DNA of 64,000 nucleotides from the NCBI GenBank assembly GCA_910589415.1, contig OU342638.1, positions 39,219,579 to 39,283,578 on the forward strand, written 5' to 3'. How positions within the stretch are numbered: the first letter of the stretch is position 1; every line of letters begins with the position of its first letter. This DNA is from Malachius bipustulatus (taxonomy: Eukaryota; Arthropoda; Insecta; Coleoptera; Melyridae). A model generated the notes under the pieces. The model saw nothing but the letters and a program-made list of their open reading frames with translations. It was not told where the DNA came from and ran no database searches. This document shows positions 45,801 to 55,766 of this stretch, piece by piece. Both the position numbers and the translations under genes were made by a program.

Positions 45801-47839
45801 GACCTATAACTAACTACCTCATCTCAAATGGGTCGCCGATCTCTTGTTTCGGATTTATTAGACCTCTTCAGCAATAAATAGCTCAACTTTGAAGAATCAA
45901 AACATTTTTGAACGTCGTTTTCACCGAAATATTTCAGAAGCGGTGTTGCCACGTATTAAAAAGTGCCGAGTTTCTCCATTTTTTTTTTTTTTTTTCTTCA
46001 AATGGCAGGCTCTATCACTTATACCTAGGTATTAAGTAAATATTTGAAAGTACTTTATTAAAAGGAGAATTTAATGAAATGTAGTTATAACAACATAAGA
46101 AGGATTGAATTAATTTGTTTTCATTTAGGTACCTACCTAGATACCTATTCGTATTTTTTTGAAAAATCATTATTTATTATTATATGAACAATATCATTGT
46201 TTTCAAGTGGCATAAGGGCTTAACAAATACAACTGTCAAAATATATACCTACTTATTTATTTATTTACGAACATGAGCTGTCATTCGTATCATGATGGAA
46301 ACCATTAACCGTTTACACCTAATCAAAAATATATAGGTACTTACAGATTTTTCCAAAGACAAAACATAAATTGAATGAAAATTTAACAACAATAGTATTG
46401 TGAAACAAGTGCGGAAAAGAGAAAATTTCTCACACACGAGACGAAGTCGAGTGTCACAATTCACACGAGTGTGAAATTTCTTTTCCGCACGTGATACACA
46501 CAGTACTTTTCCTACGACCACAATTTAACAGATTAATTATTTAACAAATTTAACACACAAGGTATAGATATTATTTTCAAGTCTACCAATGACTTTTTAA
46601 TATTACTATTATATACTATTAAATCATTGAATTCTACCGACAATATTATTATTATTTATTATTAGACTCCGTATAAACTAAAAATAAGTGACGTGAGCGT
46701 GGAGACGTGGTAGATAATAACAATGATTTAAGAGAGGTTAGTATATCATTGATATGCAACATCTACACAACGCAGGCGCTGTGCGTCGTCGATGGAAGTT
46801 AATTAATAGAGGTGTGCGAGTTATTTTCACGTTCGTGAATTTGATTTGAACGCTACCAATGCTGTTATTAGCGATCAACTCGTAAATATTAATAATTACT
46901 GCCACAAGAGAATAATGAGTATATTTTATAGTCTTCTCGGGTTCTATGTTATCCCATTTGTGTTTATTTTATCACCTTGAAGCTTTAAATGAATAGTTAT
47001 TCCATTAACAATAAGTAACAGTTGAGTTCTCAGTTACCGCCCATCACTATTGTTTACATTAAAACTGTACGGAAACGATTTTTGGCTATGCGTTATGTCA
47101 CTTTGTCGCACAGTTTTGGATACGTGAGAAATCTGCTAGTTTGCGCACAAAAAACGATGCGCAAAGTAGTGTTTTGTATAGTGGTCGTAGGAAAAATTAA
47201 TTTCCTACCACCTTATTCGCAGGTTCTTCAATATAATAAAGGTAGGTACAGGGACATTATTATATACCTAATATGAGCAGTAGTATAATACATACATATA
47301 CGTTTAAGTAACACCCTGTATAAAATAAATCATAAAGACTATTATAGATAGGTAAAACGAAAAAAAAACTCACATCATGCACCCTTAGCATCAAATCAAA
47401 CGACCGCGTCGAAGAGGGTAATGGCGTCCGGATCTTGTTTAATCCCCTCGAGCGGCAGCAGGGTATACGCGTCCCTCTCGCCCCTTCGCAAACGTCTCTC
47501 GTGCACGTCACTCGATTCCCACCCCGATGAACTGTATTTACGATGCCCACCCCGGGGATGAAACACCGAACACCGACAAGGCAAAACTATAATCCTGATG
47601 TTTATGTTTTTTTTTTGTATTTTGTTTATACTTTCTATTTTCTTGACTACAGTAATATTAGTGCATCTTTTTGCCGTGATAAGGCGAAGCGATATAAGGA
47701 GGCCCCGAGGCCCTGATAAGCAGTGTCAGGAGGCAGTGACCTTTATTAATTTTTTGATTCGGCAATGTTGCCAGACTGCTTTTTATTTACTTGTTGCGCA
47801 TACATACTTCTTTCTTGTTGCCACAAGTGTTTTTTTGTG
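45801..47839. other. Mostly non-repeated AT-rich interval, GC-rich patch 47,400-47,580
   Basis: Contains the hairpin at 46,409-46,490 listed separately, and TTTTCCTACGACCAC (~46,506) whose reverse GTGGTCGTAGGAAAA is at ~47,181. A GC-rich patch at 47,400-47,580 has overlapping short open stretches with no motif. Single CTGTATAAAATAAAT and CACCCTGTATAAA remnants occur near 47,313. Confidence 0.4.
46409..46490. repeat. Hairpin-forming inverted repeat ending in TTTTCCGCAC
   Basis: The left arm begins GTGCGGAAAAGAGAAAATTT (46,409) and the right arm ends TTTCTTTTCCGCAC (46,490). Between them CACACACGAG and TTCACACGAGTGTG also pair partly. A second, looser TACGGAAACG..GTGAGAAATC pattern lies near 47,071-47,136. 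Confidence 0.75.
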
Positions 47840-47859
47840 CCCAACCAAGCGTGCTGCTA

Positions 47860-48047
47860 TACTCTTAATGATGATTCTGCAAAATGTGCTATAGGTATAG
47901 AAGGAGTAAACTGGATGCAAATGGTGTTTTTGATGCACTCTCTCATAATGAAGTCTCTCTTGAAAGAATTGATCATATTAGAGACCTTGGAGTTATTTTT
48001 GATTTCAATAAGATGTCGCATTTCAAGGCTCACAATTGTTTGTAATG
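47860..48047 (+). pseudogene. LINE reverse-transcriptase fragment (non-LTR retrotransposon)
   Basis: One frame reads LNDDSAKC (47,864-47,887), which resembles the LN..KC box of jockey/RTE/CR1-like reverse transcriptases. After a frame change the sequence 47,908-48,045 reads ..LERIDHIRDLGVIFD.., matching the well-known DLGV box just downstream of the RT catalytic core. About 60 residues remain. The catalytic YADD region upstream and an endonuclease are absent. A frameshift and a stop (TAA at ~48,044) make it a pseudogene. Flanking sequence shows no poly-A tail or target duplication I can assign. The clade cannot be fixed from this scrap. Confidence 0.7.
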
Positions 48048-48299
48048 GTTGGACATTTACGGCTAATCATTCGGATAAAAAAATGAAAAATGAGGGGGGG
48101 ACAGTAGCATTCATGAATTTTACTGTTTTGACGCAACACCGATTTGTCAAATGTCAAAGATGACGTTGCAGTCGATGTCAATTTCATTTTTTTTAAATGG
48201 TATAGGGGAGTCATGCTTGTGCGCACACCATTTTTACGGTATTTCAATTACTTATTGCACACAAATGGCGGATTAAGATCTCTAATTTGACTATTTCCG

Positions 48300-48720
48300 A
48301 TATTCAATTTTTTTTCAATTTTTTTCCCACTTTTCCCTCCCTATTTTCTACGCCTATGATTTTATGGCAAAAAGAAAAACGTTATTTAATAGCCCATACA
48401 TTTTAGAACAGAAGAGTGTTCTTTATTTTTTTCCATACTAGGCACCGTTTTTGAGATATCTGACGTTTCCTCAGGCAGTGTCATATTACCTAATCATCAA
48501 GGATAAGGTATATTTTCAATGTAAATAATCCCACATTATTTTATAAAACTTCAAATATCTCGAAAACGGTGCCTCGTATGAAAAAAACTAAGGAACCCTT
48601 TTTCATTCTAAAATGCATGGGCTATTCAATCATGTTTTTGTTTTTGCAATAAATTCATAGGCGTAGAAAATAGGGAGGGTTGAGTGGGAAAAAAACAAAA
48701 AAAACGAATATCTACGCCAC
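48300..48720. mobile_element. Fold-back remnant, arms ~150 bp
   Basis: The left arm about 48,310-48,460 (CCCTCCCTATTTTCTACGCC, GCACCGTTTTTGAGATAT) pairs with the right arm about 48,555-48,700 (ATATCTCGAAAACGGTGCC, GGCGTAGAAAATAGGGAGGG). Similarity is ~85%. The ends are eroded. CTACGCCACTGGAAAAC just outside recalls the 650-bp family. Confidence 0.8.
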
Positions 48721-49645
48721 TGGAAAACTTCTACAAAACTTGAAATACCCAAATTGAAGAGCTTTGTTTGTTTATTGTTCATGCCAAGTTTCATCAAAAT
48801 CGGTTCAAATTCATACGAGTTACTTAAATTAAAATAACCAAATTCTTTTTTTTATTAAGTATTTTAATACCCCTGCATGGTAACTCGAAAACGAAACGTT
48901 TTTGTACAATGGTTATTGAGAAAAAATGTTTGTTTTGTGGCCGCCGCCTGCTAGCTACCCCTAAAAGTTTATCGGTATATTTATGACGCATGCGCCCTTT
49001 ATGCGTGTAGAGCCAAAAATGTTTTCTTTTCACGATCAATCCTCGAGACAAAAATAAGAAAAACATGACAATTAATGATGCGTCTATAAGAGGAAACGCC
49101 CTGTATATATATTATATGATGCATATGGAACATTCGCCGATGACATCATCTCATCATCAATAAGATGGCGAAAAATTAATAACAGAGTAAAGAGAGATGA
49201 TGGGACAATTTTAGCTGTTCCTCTCTCGCATAATTAAATCGGGAAATTGAAAATGATATTAATAATTATACGAATTTGATTATTAATAACGAAACAACTA
49301 AGTATAGGTATAACGACGACGAGTCTCTCTGCGTATATGTAGGTATAATTCTAATATGCACTTGGGTGGTCATTTACCATTTTTGGGCTACTCGGTTTGG
49401 CCTTCAGTATAATTCCAATAAGAAATTCGTATCCCAACTGAAAGTGACCATGACGTCATTGATGACAGTAATGCAAGTTTTCCAGTTTTCAAGATGGGCG
49501 ATTACAGCACATTACGCAATTTAGAGGTTAGGTTAGGTGAATTTGTATTCTTCTTTTTTTTTTAGTTTGTGCAACATGCAACATGCCATTATTAAAAAGC
49601 CAGTAGCTATTAAGTATTAGGTATTTAGTCAGTTTTACTTTTTCA
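48721..49645. other. AT-rich interval
   Basis: No repeat of this window except a CGCCCTGTATATAT remnant (~49,096). Short open stretches (48,824-49,066 on minus; 49,276-49,524 on plus) have no motif. Two telomere-like AGGTT copies at ~49,526 are too few to matter. Confidence 0.5.
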
Positions 49646-50012
49646 GTTTATTATAACAGGGTGTCAATTTGAAAACTTCCACCCCCAAATTCTTCCTTAA
49701 ATTTTTTTTTCAAAGAAATCCCGAATCAGGTCAATTTTTTTAAATTAATTTATGTTCTGTTGCCGTAAAAAAAATTATACAGGATGTTCCTCTATTCAGT
49801 AGTGACGACATTGTCTATTTTTTTTTTTAATGGGACACCTTGTATATTAATACAATTTCAGATTGTCTGAGAAAATCCAGTAAGAATGGGTTTCGTAGTT
49901 GGAGTTTAAACTGAGTAGCTTACTCATGAACACGCTATTTATGTAAATGCTACACTATAAATTGTCAAAAATACCCTGTATAACAGTTTGTAATGTTGAT
50001 CGGGTTCATCTA

Positions 50013-50043
<31 letters not shown>
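49646..50043. repeat. Cluster of truncated CAGGGTGT-type ends and an A30 tract
   Basis: Within 350 bp lie ACAGGGTGTCAATTTG (~49,659), ACAGGATGTTCC (~49,780), GGACACCTTGTATATTAAT (~49,833) and ACCCTGTATAACAG (~49,973), all decayed relatives of fold-back element ends. An uninterrupted A30 run occupies 50,014-50,043 and could be the tail of a retroposed sequence or a slippage product. Confidence 0.65.
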
Positions 50044-50045
<2 letters not shown>

Positions 50046-50331
50046 GAGTAGCTTATTACGAGTTTGAGGAAATTAAGGCGGTCATCCAGCTCATTTCCGA
50101 TCATGCTAAAATGGAATTTCAGTGAATGCTCTTTATAAGACTATATAGGACAGGATGTGATGTAAGGAAGGAACCACTTATGTAAGGTTGAACTTCTGTT
50201 TTAGAAATATTATCTTGATTCATTCTTCAGCTAGTCTCCACAGCGAGAACACTGACTTGTTAAAGTATAAATAAATAAAATCATATTGCCGGGATCTTTG
50301 TTTTAGTACACCCATACCTGTAATTCCAATA
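50044..50331 (+). mobile_element. Probable 5' LTR of a Ty1/copia element (left end not resolved)
   Basis: This segment ends in ATTCCAATA directly before a copia-type primer-binding site at 50,332. It contains an AATAAA-type signal at ~50,272 (TATAAATAAATAAAATC), as expected for an LTR that holds its own poly-A signal. A TATA-like stretch overlaps it. I could not find the matching 3' LTR downstream and cannot place the left boundary, so the LTR call rests on the primer site and the downstream pol remnants. Confidence 0.5.
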
Positions 50332-50345
50332 GGTTATGGGCCCAG
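50332..50345 (+). promoter_or_regulatory. copia-type primer-binding site (initiator-tRNA-Met half)
   Basis: GGTTATGGGCCCAG is complementary to the anticodon stem-loop region of initiator methionine tRNA, around its CAT anticodon. Copia-lineage elements are known to prime from a 5' half fragment of this tRNA rather than from its CCA end. The position, between an LTR-like segment and Gag/Pol remnants, fits. Confidence 0.75.
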
Positions 50346-50493
50346 GTCACGCGAGTAGTGTCCACCTATGAATAAATGAGAATAGTACAGGTGGCAGGTG
50401 AGAAAAGTGTGGTGAGTGCGGAATCTCGTAAAAGTGTGCTGAGTGCGGAAGGAAGCTCGTCAAGTGAGCCCCGTGTGAATTTCAGACCCGAAG

Positions 50494-50817
50494 ATGGATA
50501 AACGTACACTCGCGAAAAGGAATATTGATATGTGCAACTTTAACCCAATCAATCCTTATTGGAACATTTTACGCACTCCCACCTTATCTTTCAAATCTCG
50601 CTTATTAGACTCCGTGAAAAAGCGATACCTAAGACAAAGACTAGAGTACAGGCATTCAAATAATAACACGTTAAAAATAATGCAAAACATTGTTTCTGTA
50701 ATACCTCATACCGCAATTTATCAAACAAATTTTCACGAATTTTACGATGTTTACGGCAGAAGAAATCATTTACAAAAAGGGATTGTTTCTACAATAAACG
50801 TGCAAAGAAATTCATAA
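50494..50817 (+). CDS. 107-codon ORF in the Gag position of the copia relic
   Basis: It starts with ATG 149 bp after the primer site, where copia Gag starts. The first residues (MDK, then AKRNI) resemble a copia-type Gag start, but the remaining ~90 residues are basic, with no recognised domain and no intact CCHC zinc knuckle. The length is far below a normal Gag (several hundred residues), so an internal deletion or replacement is likely. Between 50,830 and 50,880 a degenerate C-x-x..H..C-like stretch may be the eroded knuckle. I treat it as a surviving piece of a dead element, not a host gene. Confidence 0.4.
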   Translation: MDKRTLAKRNIDMCNFNPINPYWNILRTPTLSFKSRLLDSVKKRYLRQRLEYRHSNNNTLKIMQNIVSVIPHTAIYQTNFHEFYDVYGRRNHLQKGIVSTINVQRNS

Positions 50818-51190
50818 TCTGGTGAAACCTGCTTCAGGCAACCCAGTCACGGGTTTTGAGTTTATGAAGTGAAATTCCTTCCCACTCTCAACGGATCCAC
50901 CTGAACCTTTTTCTTCTGGACTTTGGAGCCACGCATCACCTCATCAATCAAAGGGATGTTTATTCGACCTATGAAGTCTTCCACCAAGGATGATATCAGT
51001 GGCGAAGAATGGAGTAGCTGTTGCAGCCATAGGTAAAAGGATCATCGATGTGATGACAAACTTCAATAAAGAAGAAAAGCTAGAAGATTATAGCTGTTCC
51101 TGAAGCACCCTTCAACCTGCTGTCAGTATACCGACTGCAATCCAAAGGGCATTCTGATGTGCTTGTCAAACCCGAATGTACAAGGTACCT
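50818..51190 (+). pseudogene. Ty1/copia protease region, decayed
   Basis: In one frame LLDFGATHHLIN (near 50,917-50,952) is the aspartic-protease box of copia Pol, with the usual D-S-G altered to D-F-G. After stops and a frame change, VPEAPFNLLSVYRL (near 51,102-51,143) matches the conserved stretch at the end of the copia protease region, about 60 codons further, as expected. Several stops and at least one frameshift intervene, so no functional polyprotein can be made. It lies between the primer site and the pre-integrase remnant, in normal copia order. Confidence 0.8.
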
Positions 51191-51520
51191 ATGTAGTGTA
51201 CTCATTTCATTTCACAGGGCAAAGAAATCATTTTACAAGGTGTGTCAAATAAATTTCTGAGTAAAGTAGTTGTAAACATAATAACATGGCTTGTTTGGGT
51301 TTCAATTTGAATGAAAAGCTATATCGCGCTTATGGCATCAACTTTTAGGCCATATAAATCCTAGTGATTTCAAACTTCTTCAAAACAATCAGACAAATGA
51401 AGGATATTAAACCAACATCAGTTTTCAGTGAACCGTGCATTTGTGAGTTTATGGCAAGCAGGCTCCAAGCACATTCAACAAACAGAAACCTAAACGAGAA
51501 CCTATAGTAGACCACTATTA
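51191..51520 (+). pseudogene. copia GAG-pre-integrase (HHCC) remnant
   Basis: One frame reads GHINPSDFKLLQNN near 51,340-51,381 and, after three stops, YGKQAPSTFNKQKPKREP near 51,453-51,506. These correspond to the H..GH and ..GKQ..F parts of the copia pre-integrase zinc-binding domain. The match stops near 51,515. The integrase core, reverse transcriptase and most of Pol are missing here. An RNase H piece lies 2 kb further right. Confidence 0.75.
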
Positions 51521-52085
51521 TAATATATAATCCACAACGTACATTTCGTACGTACCGGCTAGATGCCGGTAACACAGAGACGACGGCGGGCGCGCGCAGT
51601 GAGTGAGTGATGGTGGTTTTAGTGCATCGGCCGACTGGAGGCCTCAAGTTTCGTAACATCGACTGTCGAGTTGGAATCAGGTGCGTTCATCTTCATACCG
51701 GCCCTTTCACTTTTTTTTTCACTTCTGGATTCGCTAGAGGAAGGTACATTTCCGCAAACACAGGAATTTTTAGCGAAATGGCGTTGTGAACCTTCACTTA
51801 AATTATTATAAACATCGAACACGTTTTTGGCTTGGTGAGTGTCGTAAAATGATGTTATTAATTGTGCTAGAATTAGACAGATCATATTTTCTTAATACCG
51901 TATGCTAAATTTAATTACAGTTTTTAAACCCGATCGAGTTTCGTTCGCATGTAAAATTTTGTCAGTCATTTTTTTTATCCCAACCTATCTTGAGGACGGG
52001 AATAATTCTATGTACCCTTGGCAAGCAGACTCGATCGTACCATTCATTAATGCAAGAGTGTTTCTGATATCCATGAGATTACAGC
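51521..52085. other. Interval breaking the copia relic; contains an unassigned minus-strand ORF
   Basis: A GC-rich patch (51,540-51,600) is followed by an 88-codon ORF on the minus strand (51,619-51,885). That ORF begins MICLILAQLITSFYDTHQ, is Ser/Lys-rich in its second half and ends SSRPMH. I do not recognise it. Its first half is less biased than most open stretches here and could be a decayed retroelement or host exon. No clear splice sites flank it. Confidence 0.35.
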
Positions 52086-52160
52086 TTTTTCCCTGGAGTC
52101 AATTTTTCCCTGGAGGCAATCTTTTTCTTGGAGGCAATCTTTATCTCTGGAGGCAATTTT
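52086..52160 (+). repeat. Short tandem repeat, ~18 bp x 4
   Basis: Four near-copies of CCCTGGAGGCAATTTTT-like units (GGAGTCAAT, then GGAGGCAAT three times). Small tandem blocks like this are often found just upstream of a polypurine tract in LTR elements, but that link is inference. Confidence 0.8.
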
Positions 52161-52500
52161 TCTCTCAATCAAGAAGGCTGATGTTACCTGAGACACCTGA
52201 GAAGTTTACCACCAACTAAACTTCCACCCTCACACCGGAGACCCTGTGGAGCTAAGTGCCTTTGCCTACCCAGTTTAATCGACCAATTCATTCTGCTAAA
52301 CCGCACGCTCTGTTCCTTTTCTAATTGTTAACCGTGCTCAAGAGTGTCATATTAATAGCTGTGATATATTTTATATTTTTCAATAAAGAGTACCTGTTGT
52401 TCTGCTGACCTGCTTGTTATTGTTGACCCTCTTAGACTAGCGACTCAACCTACGACCCTTGTTTTTTTTTCTGTCTCATGCTCTCAACGACTATTTTTCC
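52161..52500 (+). other. Possible 3' LTR-like segment with AATAAA
   Basis: Starting near TGATGTTACC (52,179), the segment is more GC-balanced. It contains a TATATTTTATATTTTTC stretch and AATAAA at ~52,382, followed by a short T/G-rich tail (TGTTGTTCTGCTGACC). This is the usual order of U3-R-U5 signals, but I found no second copy in the window and no terminal TG..CA pair I trust. Confidence 0.2.
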
Positions 52501-53564
52501 CCTCTAGGGGTTAAATAGTTCGTTTCAACTTTAAACCAACACTTTCCGATACGATTGCGAGTCTCTATTAAAAGGCACGAAAAGGCACAAATGGAAATGT
52601 GAACGTATTTTAATGTAGACCGTATATGAAAGGAAAGGTGAACAATCGTAAATATTATGAATATAAAATGATTCGTCCTCCGGCGTGGGCTAGATCAGAA
52701 TGCCACAATGCCAGTCCTTTCCCTCTCCTCCGTAATTGATTCGTCTGCATCAGCAAGCGACGTTCCCCACCTCGGTACCGCGGGGAAGTCCCTGCCTGCC
52801 TACGAGCGTTCACGTCGTTCAATGAGCCAGGCCAACTTTAAACTAACTTTTTCCGAATTCCGATACGATTGCGAGTCTATTACATGTTGAATGTTTCAGT
52901 TGCTCTATCGCGACGGTTTTACCCCTACGCTGGTCCCCCTCCACTGTGTTGAATGTTTCGTTCGATCTCGATTCATATTTGTTTATTTACGTGTTTGAAT
53001 TTATTCCCATTTATTTCAAGGGTCGCCTTCCGCTTCCCATTACCCATTCCGGCGTTGGGTCGCCGTCTAACTCAATGGCCTTGACGCAACCTGCATCCTC
53101 CGGCGATGTCAGTGACCTTAGTCACTACGGCTGCTACTAGTGTATTACCTATCTACTGCCAGATCCGTATTAGATATAATTTTCACACGTTTTCTTCTAG
53201 ACCCTATAACTCCCTTATTATACATTACCGGCGGATAAGATTTATACCACGAAGTTCCTAATAGTGAGTAGACCTATCGCGTGGTATATATAGTATGTTG
53301 GAGTGCGAGTGGCCCCTGTTCTTAACAATCACCGAGTCTTTTAATGATTGGTAAAAAAAAACAATCTGTGATCACACTAATTTAAAAAAAAACACACACA
53401 CTGCTCTAAGCTTAAATGAAGTGAGGGAATTGAAATTGAACAATCATAATAACAAAAAGTAGAAAACCTCATTCCACTCCTAAAATAAACTTTGATACAC
53501 AAAAAGGGAGGCAATCTATTGTAGAACCTCTCAATCAAATAAAATACTGGATCAGAAAAACATT
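52501..53564. repeat. Imperfect direct duplication in a mixed-GC interval
   Basis: CGATACGATTGCGAGTCT occurs at ~52,550 and ~52,862, preceded in both by AACTTTAAAC..AAC. TTGAATGTTTC occurs at ~52,887 and ~52,949. Spacings (~312 and ~62 bp) differ, so this is a patchwork rather than one clean duplication. No gene recognised. Open stretches of 60-64 codons lack motifs. 53,160-53,560 is AT-rich with nothing recognised. Confidence 0.5.
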
Positions 53565-54017
53565 AAATTTTAAGTTAGTCTATGTTAAAAATGTCAATCA
53601 TGGCTGTACCGATAGGTTTTGCTGATGCAGACTGGTCAGGCAATGATGATGATCCTAAAAAGTACGACGGGGTATTTGCTCCTAGCAAGGAATACATAAC
53701 CTGGAATTCTAGGAAACAAAATAGTGTTGCTGTCTCAGCAACGCAGGCGAAATACATGGCCATATTTGAGGCTGATCGAGAAGCTAAATGGCTCCGATCT
53801 CTTTGCTAATAGTATCATAGTATCAAATGAAAGGACCAATAAGTATTTATGAGGATCATACAGAGGATGCATAAGCATCGCTCATAATCCCGCAAGTCAT
53901 CGAAAGGCTTACACATTGATGTAAAATACCATTTTACCCGTTAACAGATTCAAAAGGGTGTAATAAAATTATTGTATATTCTAACAGATGATCTGCTTGA
54001 CGATTTATTCACAAAAT
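53565..54017 (+). pseudogene. Ty1/copia RNase H domain, decayed
   Basis: An open stretch (53,582-53,809) reads IGFADADWSG near its start, then WNSRKQNSVAVSAT and AKYMAIFEADREAKWLRSL. These are the conserved boxes of copia-type RNase H (DADW; W.S.KQ..VA.S.T.A.YMA; E.WLR). After a stop at ~53,807 the C-terminal tail continues with frame changes: ISIYEDH, ISIAHNPASHR, HIDVKYHFTR and, near 54,008, FTK. Two or more frameshifts and at least three stops make it dead. It may be the 3' part of the relic at 50.3-51.5 kb or a separate insertion. Confidence 0.9.
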
Positions 54018-54092
54018 TTACCTGCTATACTTTTTGGAATTCTGAGCATATAAATAATATATCTAAACCTTAAGATTATAAAAATATATATA

Positions 54093-54988
54093 CAGGGTGT
54101 CCCAGCTTATTCGAAGCGGCCTCTGTAGGCCAAACGATGGACTTTTTCGAAAAAAAAATTGAAAATTCAAGTACAGAATCACAATTTAAAATTATTTTGG
54201 AGTATACAGAGTGTCCCGTATGAGAGTGGCATAACAAAGTTATGTTTTTTTAAATGCGAATGCTCCTAGGTTGTTGCATTTTAAGATTGTCTGAAAAGAG
54301 AAAATAAGATTGGCTTTTACAGTTGGTGTTTAAATTCAGAAGTTTTTGAGTTATAAACAAGTGAAAATCGTCATTTTTCAAGTTCAAGGCCCTGTACAAC
54401 GAAAACGGTTCAAGATAGAGAAAAACGGCTTACATGTCTCTATTTTAACTTTTTATGTACTATCCTATGGTGTAGAAACATTTGTGCTTTCTTTGATTTT
54501 TTTATTTGGCGACGCGTGGAGAAATCTCAGAATTTTTTAAATTTTTTATCACCCTGTATAAACATTTCACCTACATGATAGGATAGTACATGAAAAAGTA
54601 AAATAGGGACATGTAAGCCGTTTTTCTCTATCTTCAGCCGTTTTCGTTGTACAGCAGGGCCTTGAACTTGAAAAATGACGATTTTCACTTGTTTATAACT
54701 CAAAAACTTCTGAATTTAAGCACCAACTGTAAAAGCCAATCTTTTTTCTCTTCTCAGACAATCTAAAAATGCAATAACATAGGAGCATTCCATGCATTTA
54801 AAAAAACATAACTTTGATATGCCACTGTCATATGGGACAGCCTGTATACTCCAAAATAATTTTAAATTATGGCCATTGTGATTCTGTACTTGAATTTGCT
54901 GTATTTGCAACTGTATTTGCAAAAATTTTTTGGAAAAAATCCTTCGTTTGGCCTACAGAGACCGCTTCGAATAAGCTGGGACACCCTG
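54093..54988. mobile_element. Fold-back element with TA duplication, 896 bp, composite
   Basis: TA|CAGGGTGTCCCAGCTTA at 54,091 and TAAGCTGGGACACCCTG|TA ending at 54,990. Outer arms of ~115 bp pair, then a second pair of inner ends (CAGAGTGTCCC at 54,207; GGGACAGCCTG ending 54,844) lies between TA dinucleotides. The inner arms (~260 bp) also pair, around a ~110-bp loop near 54,470-54,575 that itself holds ATCACCCTGTATAAAC. So one palindromic element appears to sit at the dyad centre of another. No coding capacity. Confidence 0.9.
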
Positions 54989-54990
54989 TA

Positions 54991-55766
54991 GTGTGCCATG
55001 ACTATTTCGTTTTACTCCAATTGGATCATTTAATGATAGAAAAAACGAATTTTTGTTCAAAGTAATAAATTAAGTGATTTATGGATAAATAATGCGCACC
55101 GGAATGATTTTTTGAGCTGAATTCATTTTTTTCAAATGGTACCATATTGGTACCGAGGTACCATCTGCTAGTACTTCCAATAAGGGACATTTTGGTGTAA
55201 CCATTTTGCATCTGTGACGAACATAACTGAAGTCATGGCACACTATAATTGAGAAATAAAAAATTAAATAAAAACGAATTTGACATATAAAATGGTACTT
55301 ATGTGATGTTGGATTCGTACAAATGTATAGAATCCAAAAATATAATGATATATAGGGTGTCCCATTTAAAAATAAAAAGTTGGTTACATTTCCGTAAAAA
55401 CCGGATGTGGAAAAAAATTCAATTTTCGGCTAAACAGTGCGCTCTATCGAGAATATGCGACTTACCAAATTTCAAAAAACTATCTCCAAAAAAAAAGAAA
55501 AAAAAAAGGAGGTGTACCATGCCTGTGACACACACTGTATGTATGTTCATACCTATAAACTGTTTTTCATAAAATGACCTGAGGTATCACGTCCTGAAGT
55601 TTTAGCATTTTATTAAGAAACACCCTGTATAAGCTCAATGCAGGGTTGTCAGCTATAAGCACGCGTCGGTGGTCTATAGCTCCTAAACAAATAAGGTTAG
55701 GAATTTCGTTAAAATGACGTGTTCTTATTTGAAGAAGTCTATTTTAGGAAAATATTTTCGAGTGTA
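54991..55766. repeat. AT-rich interval with a truncated CAGGGTGT-type element
   Basis: Open pair of ends: TATAGGGTGTCCCATTT at ~55,351 and AAACACCCTGTATAAGC at ~55,619, enclosing ~275 bp with a partly decayed interior. A palindromic GGTACC..TTGGTACCGAGGTACC patch sits at ~55,138-55,163. No gene seen. Confidence 0.6.

Noticed and set aside
47598..47894. 98-codon hydrophobic ORF resembling a membrane protein
   Set aside because: Phe/Leu-rich because of T-rich DNA; its second half overlaps the LINE fragment in another frame.
49526..49540. Insect telomere repeat (TTAGG)n
   Set aside because: Only about two adjacent AGGTT copies, not an array.
52086..52440. Definite gypsy-type 3' LTR
   Set aside because: Signals are in the right order, but no second LTR copy, no matching terminal inverted bases and no Pol sequence of that family were found; kept only as a low-confidence note.
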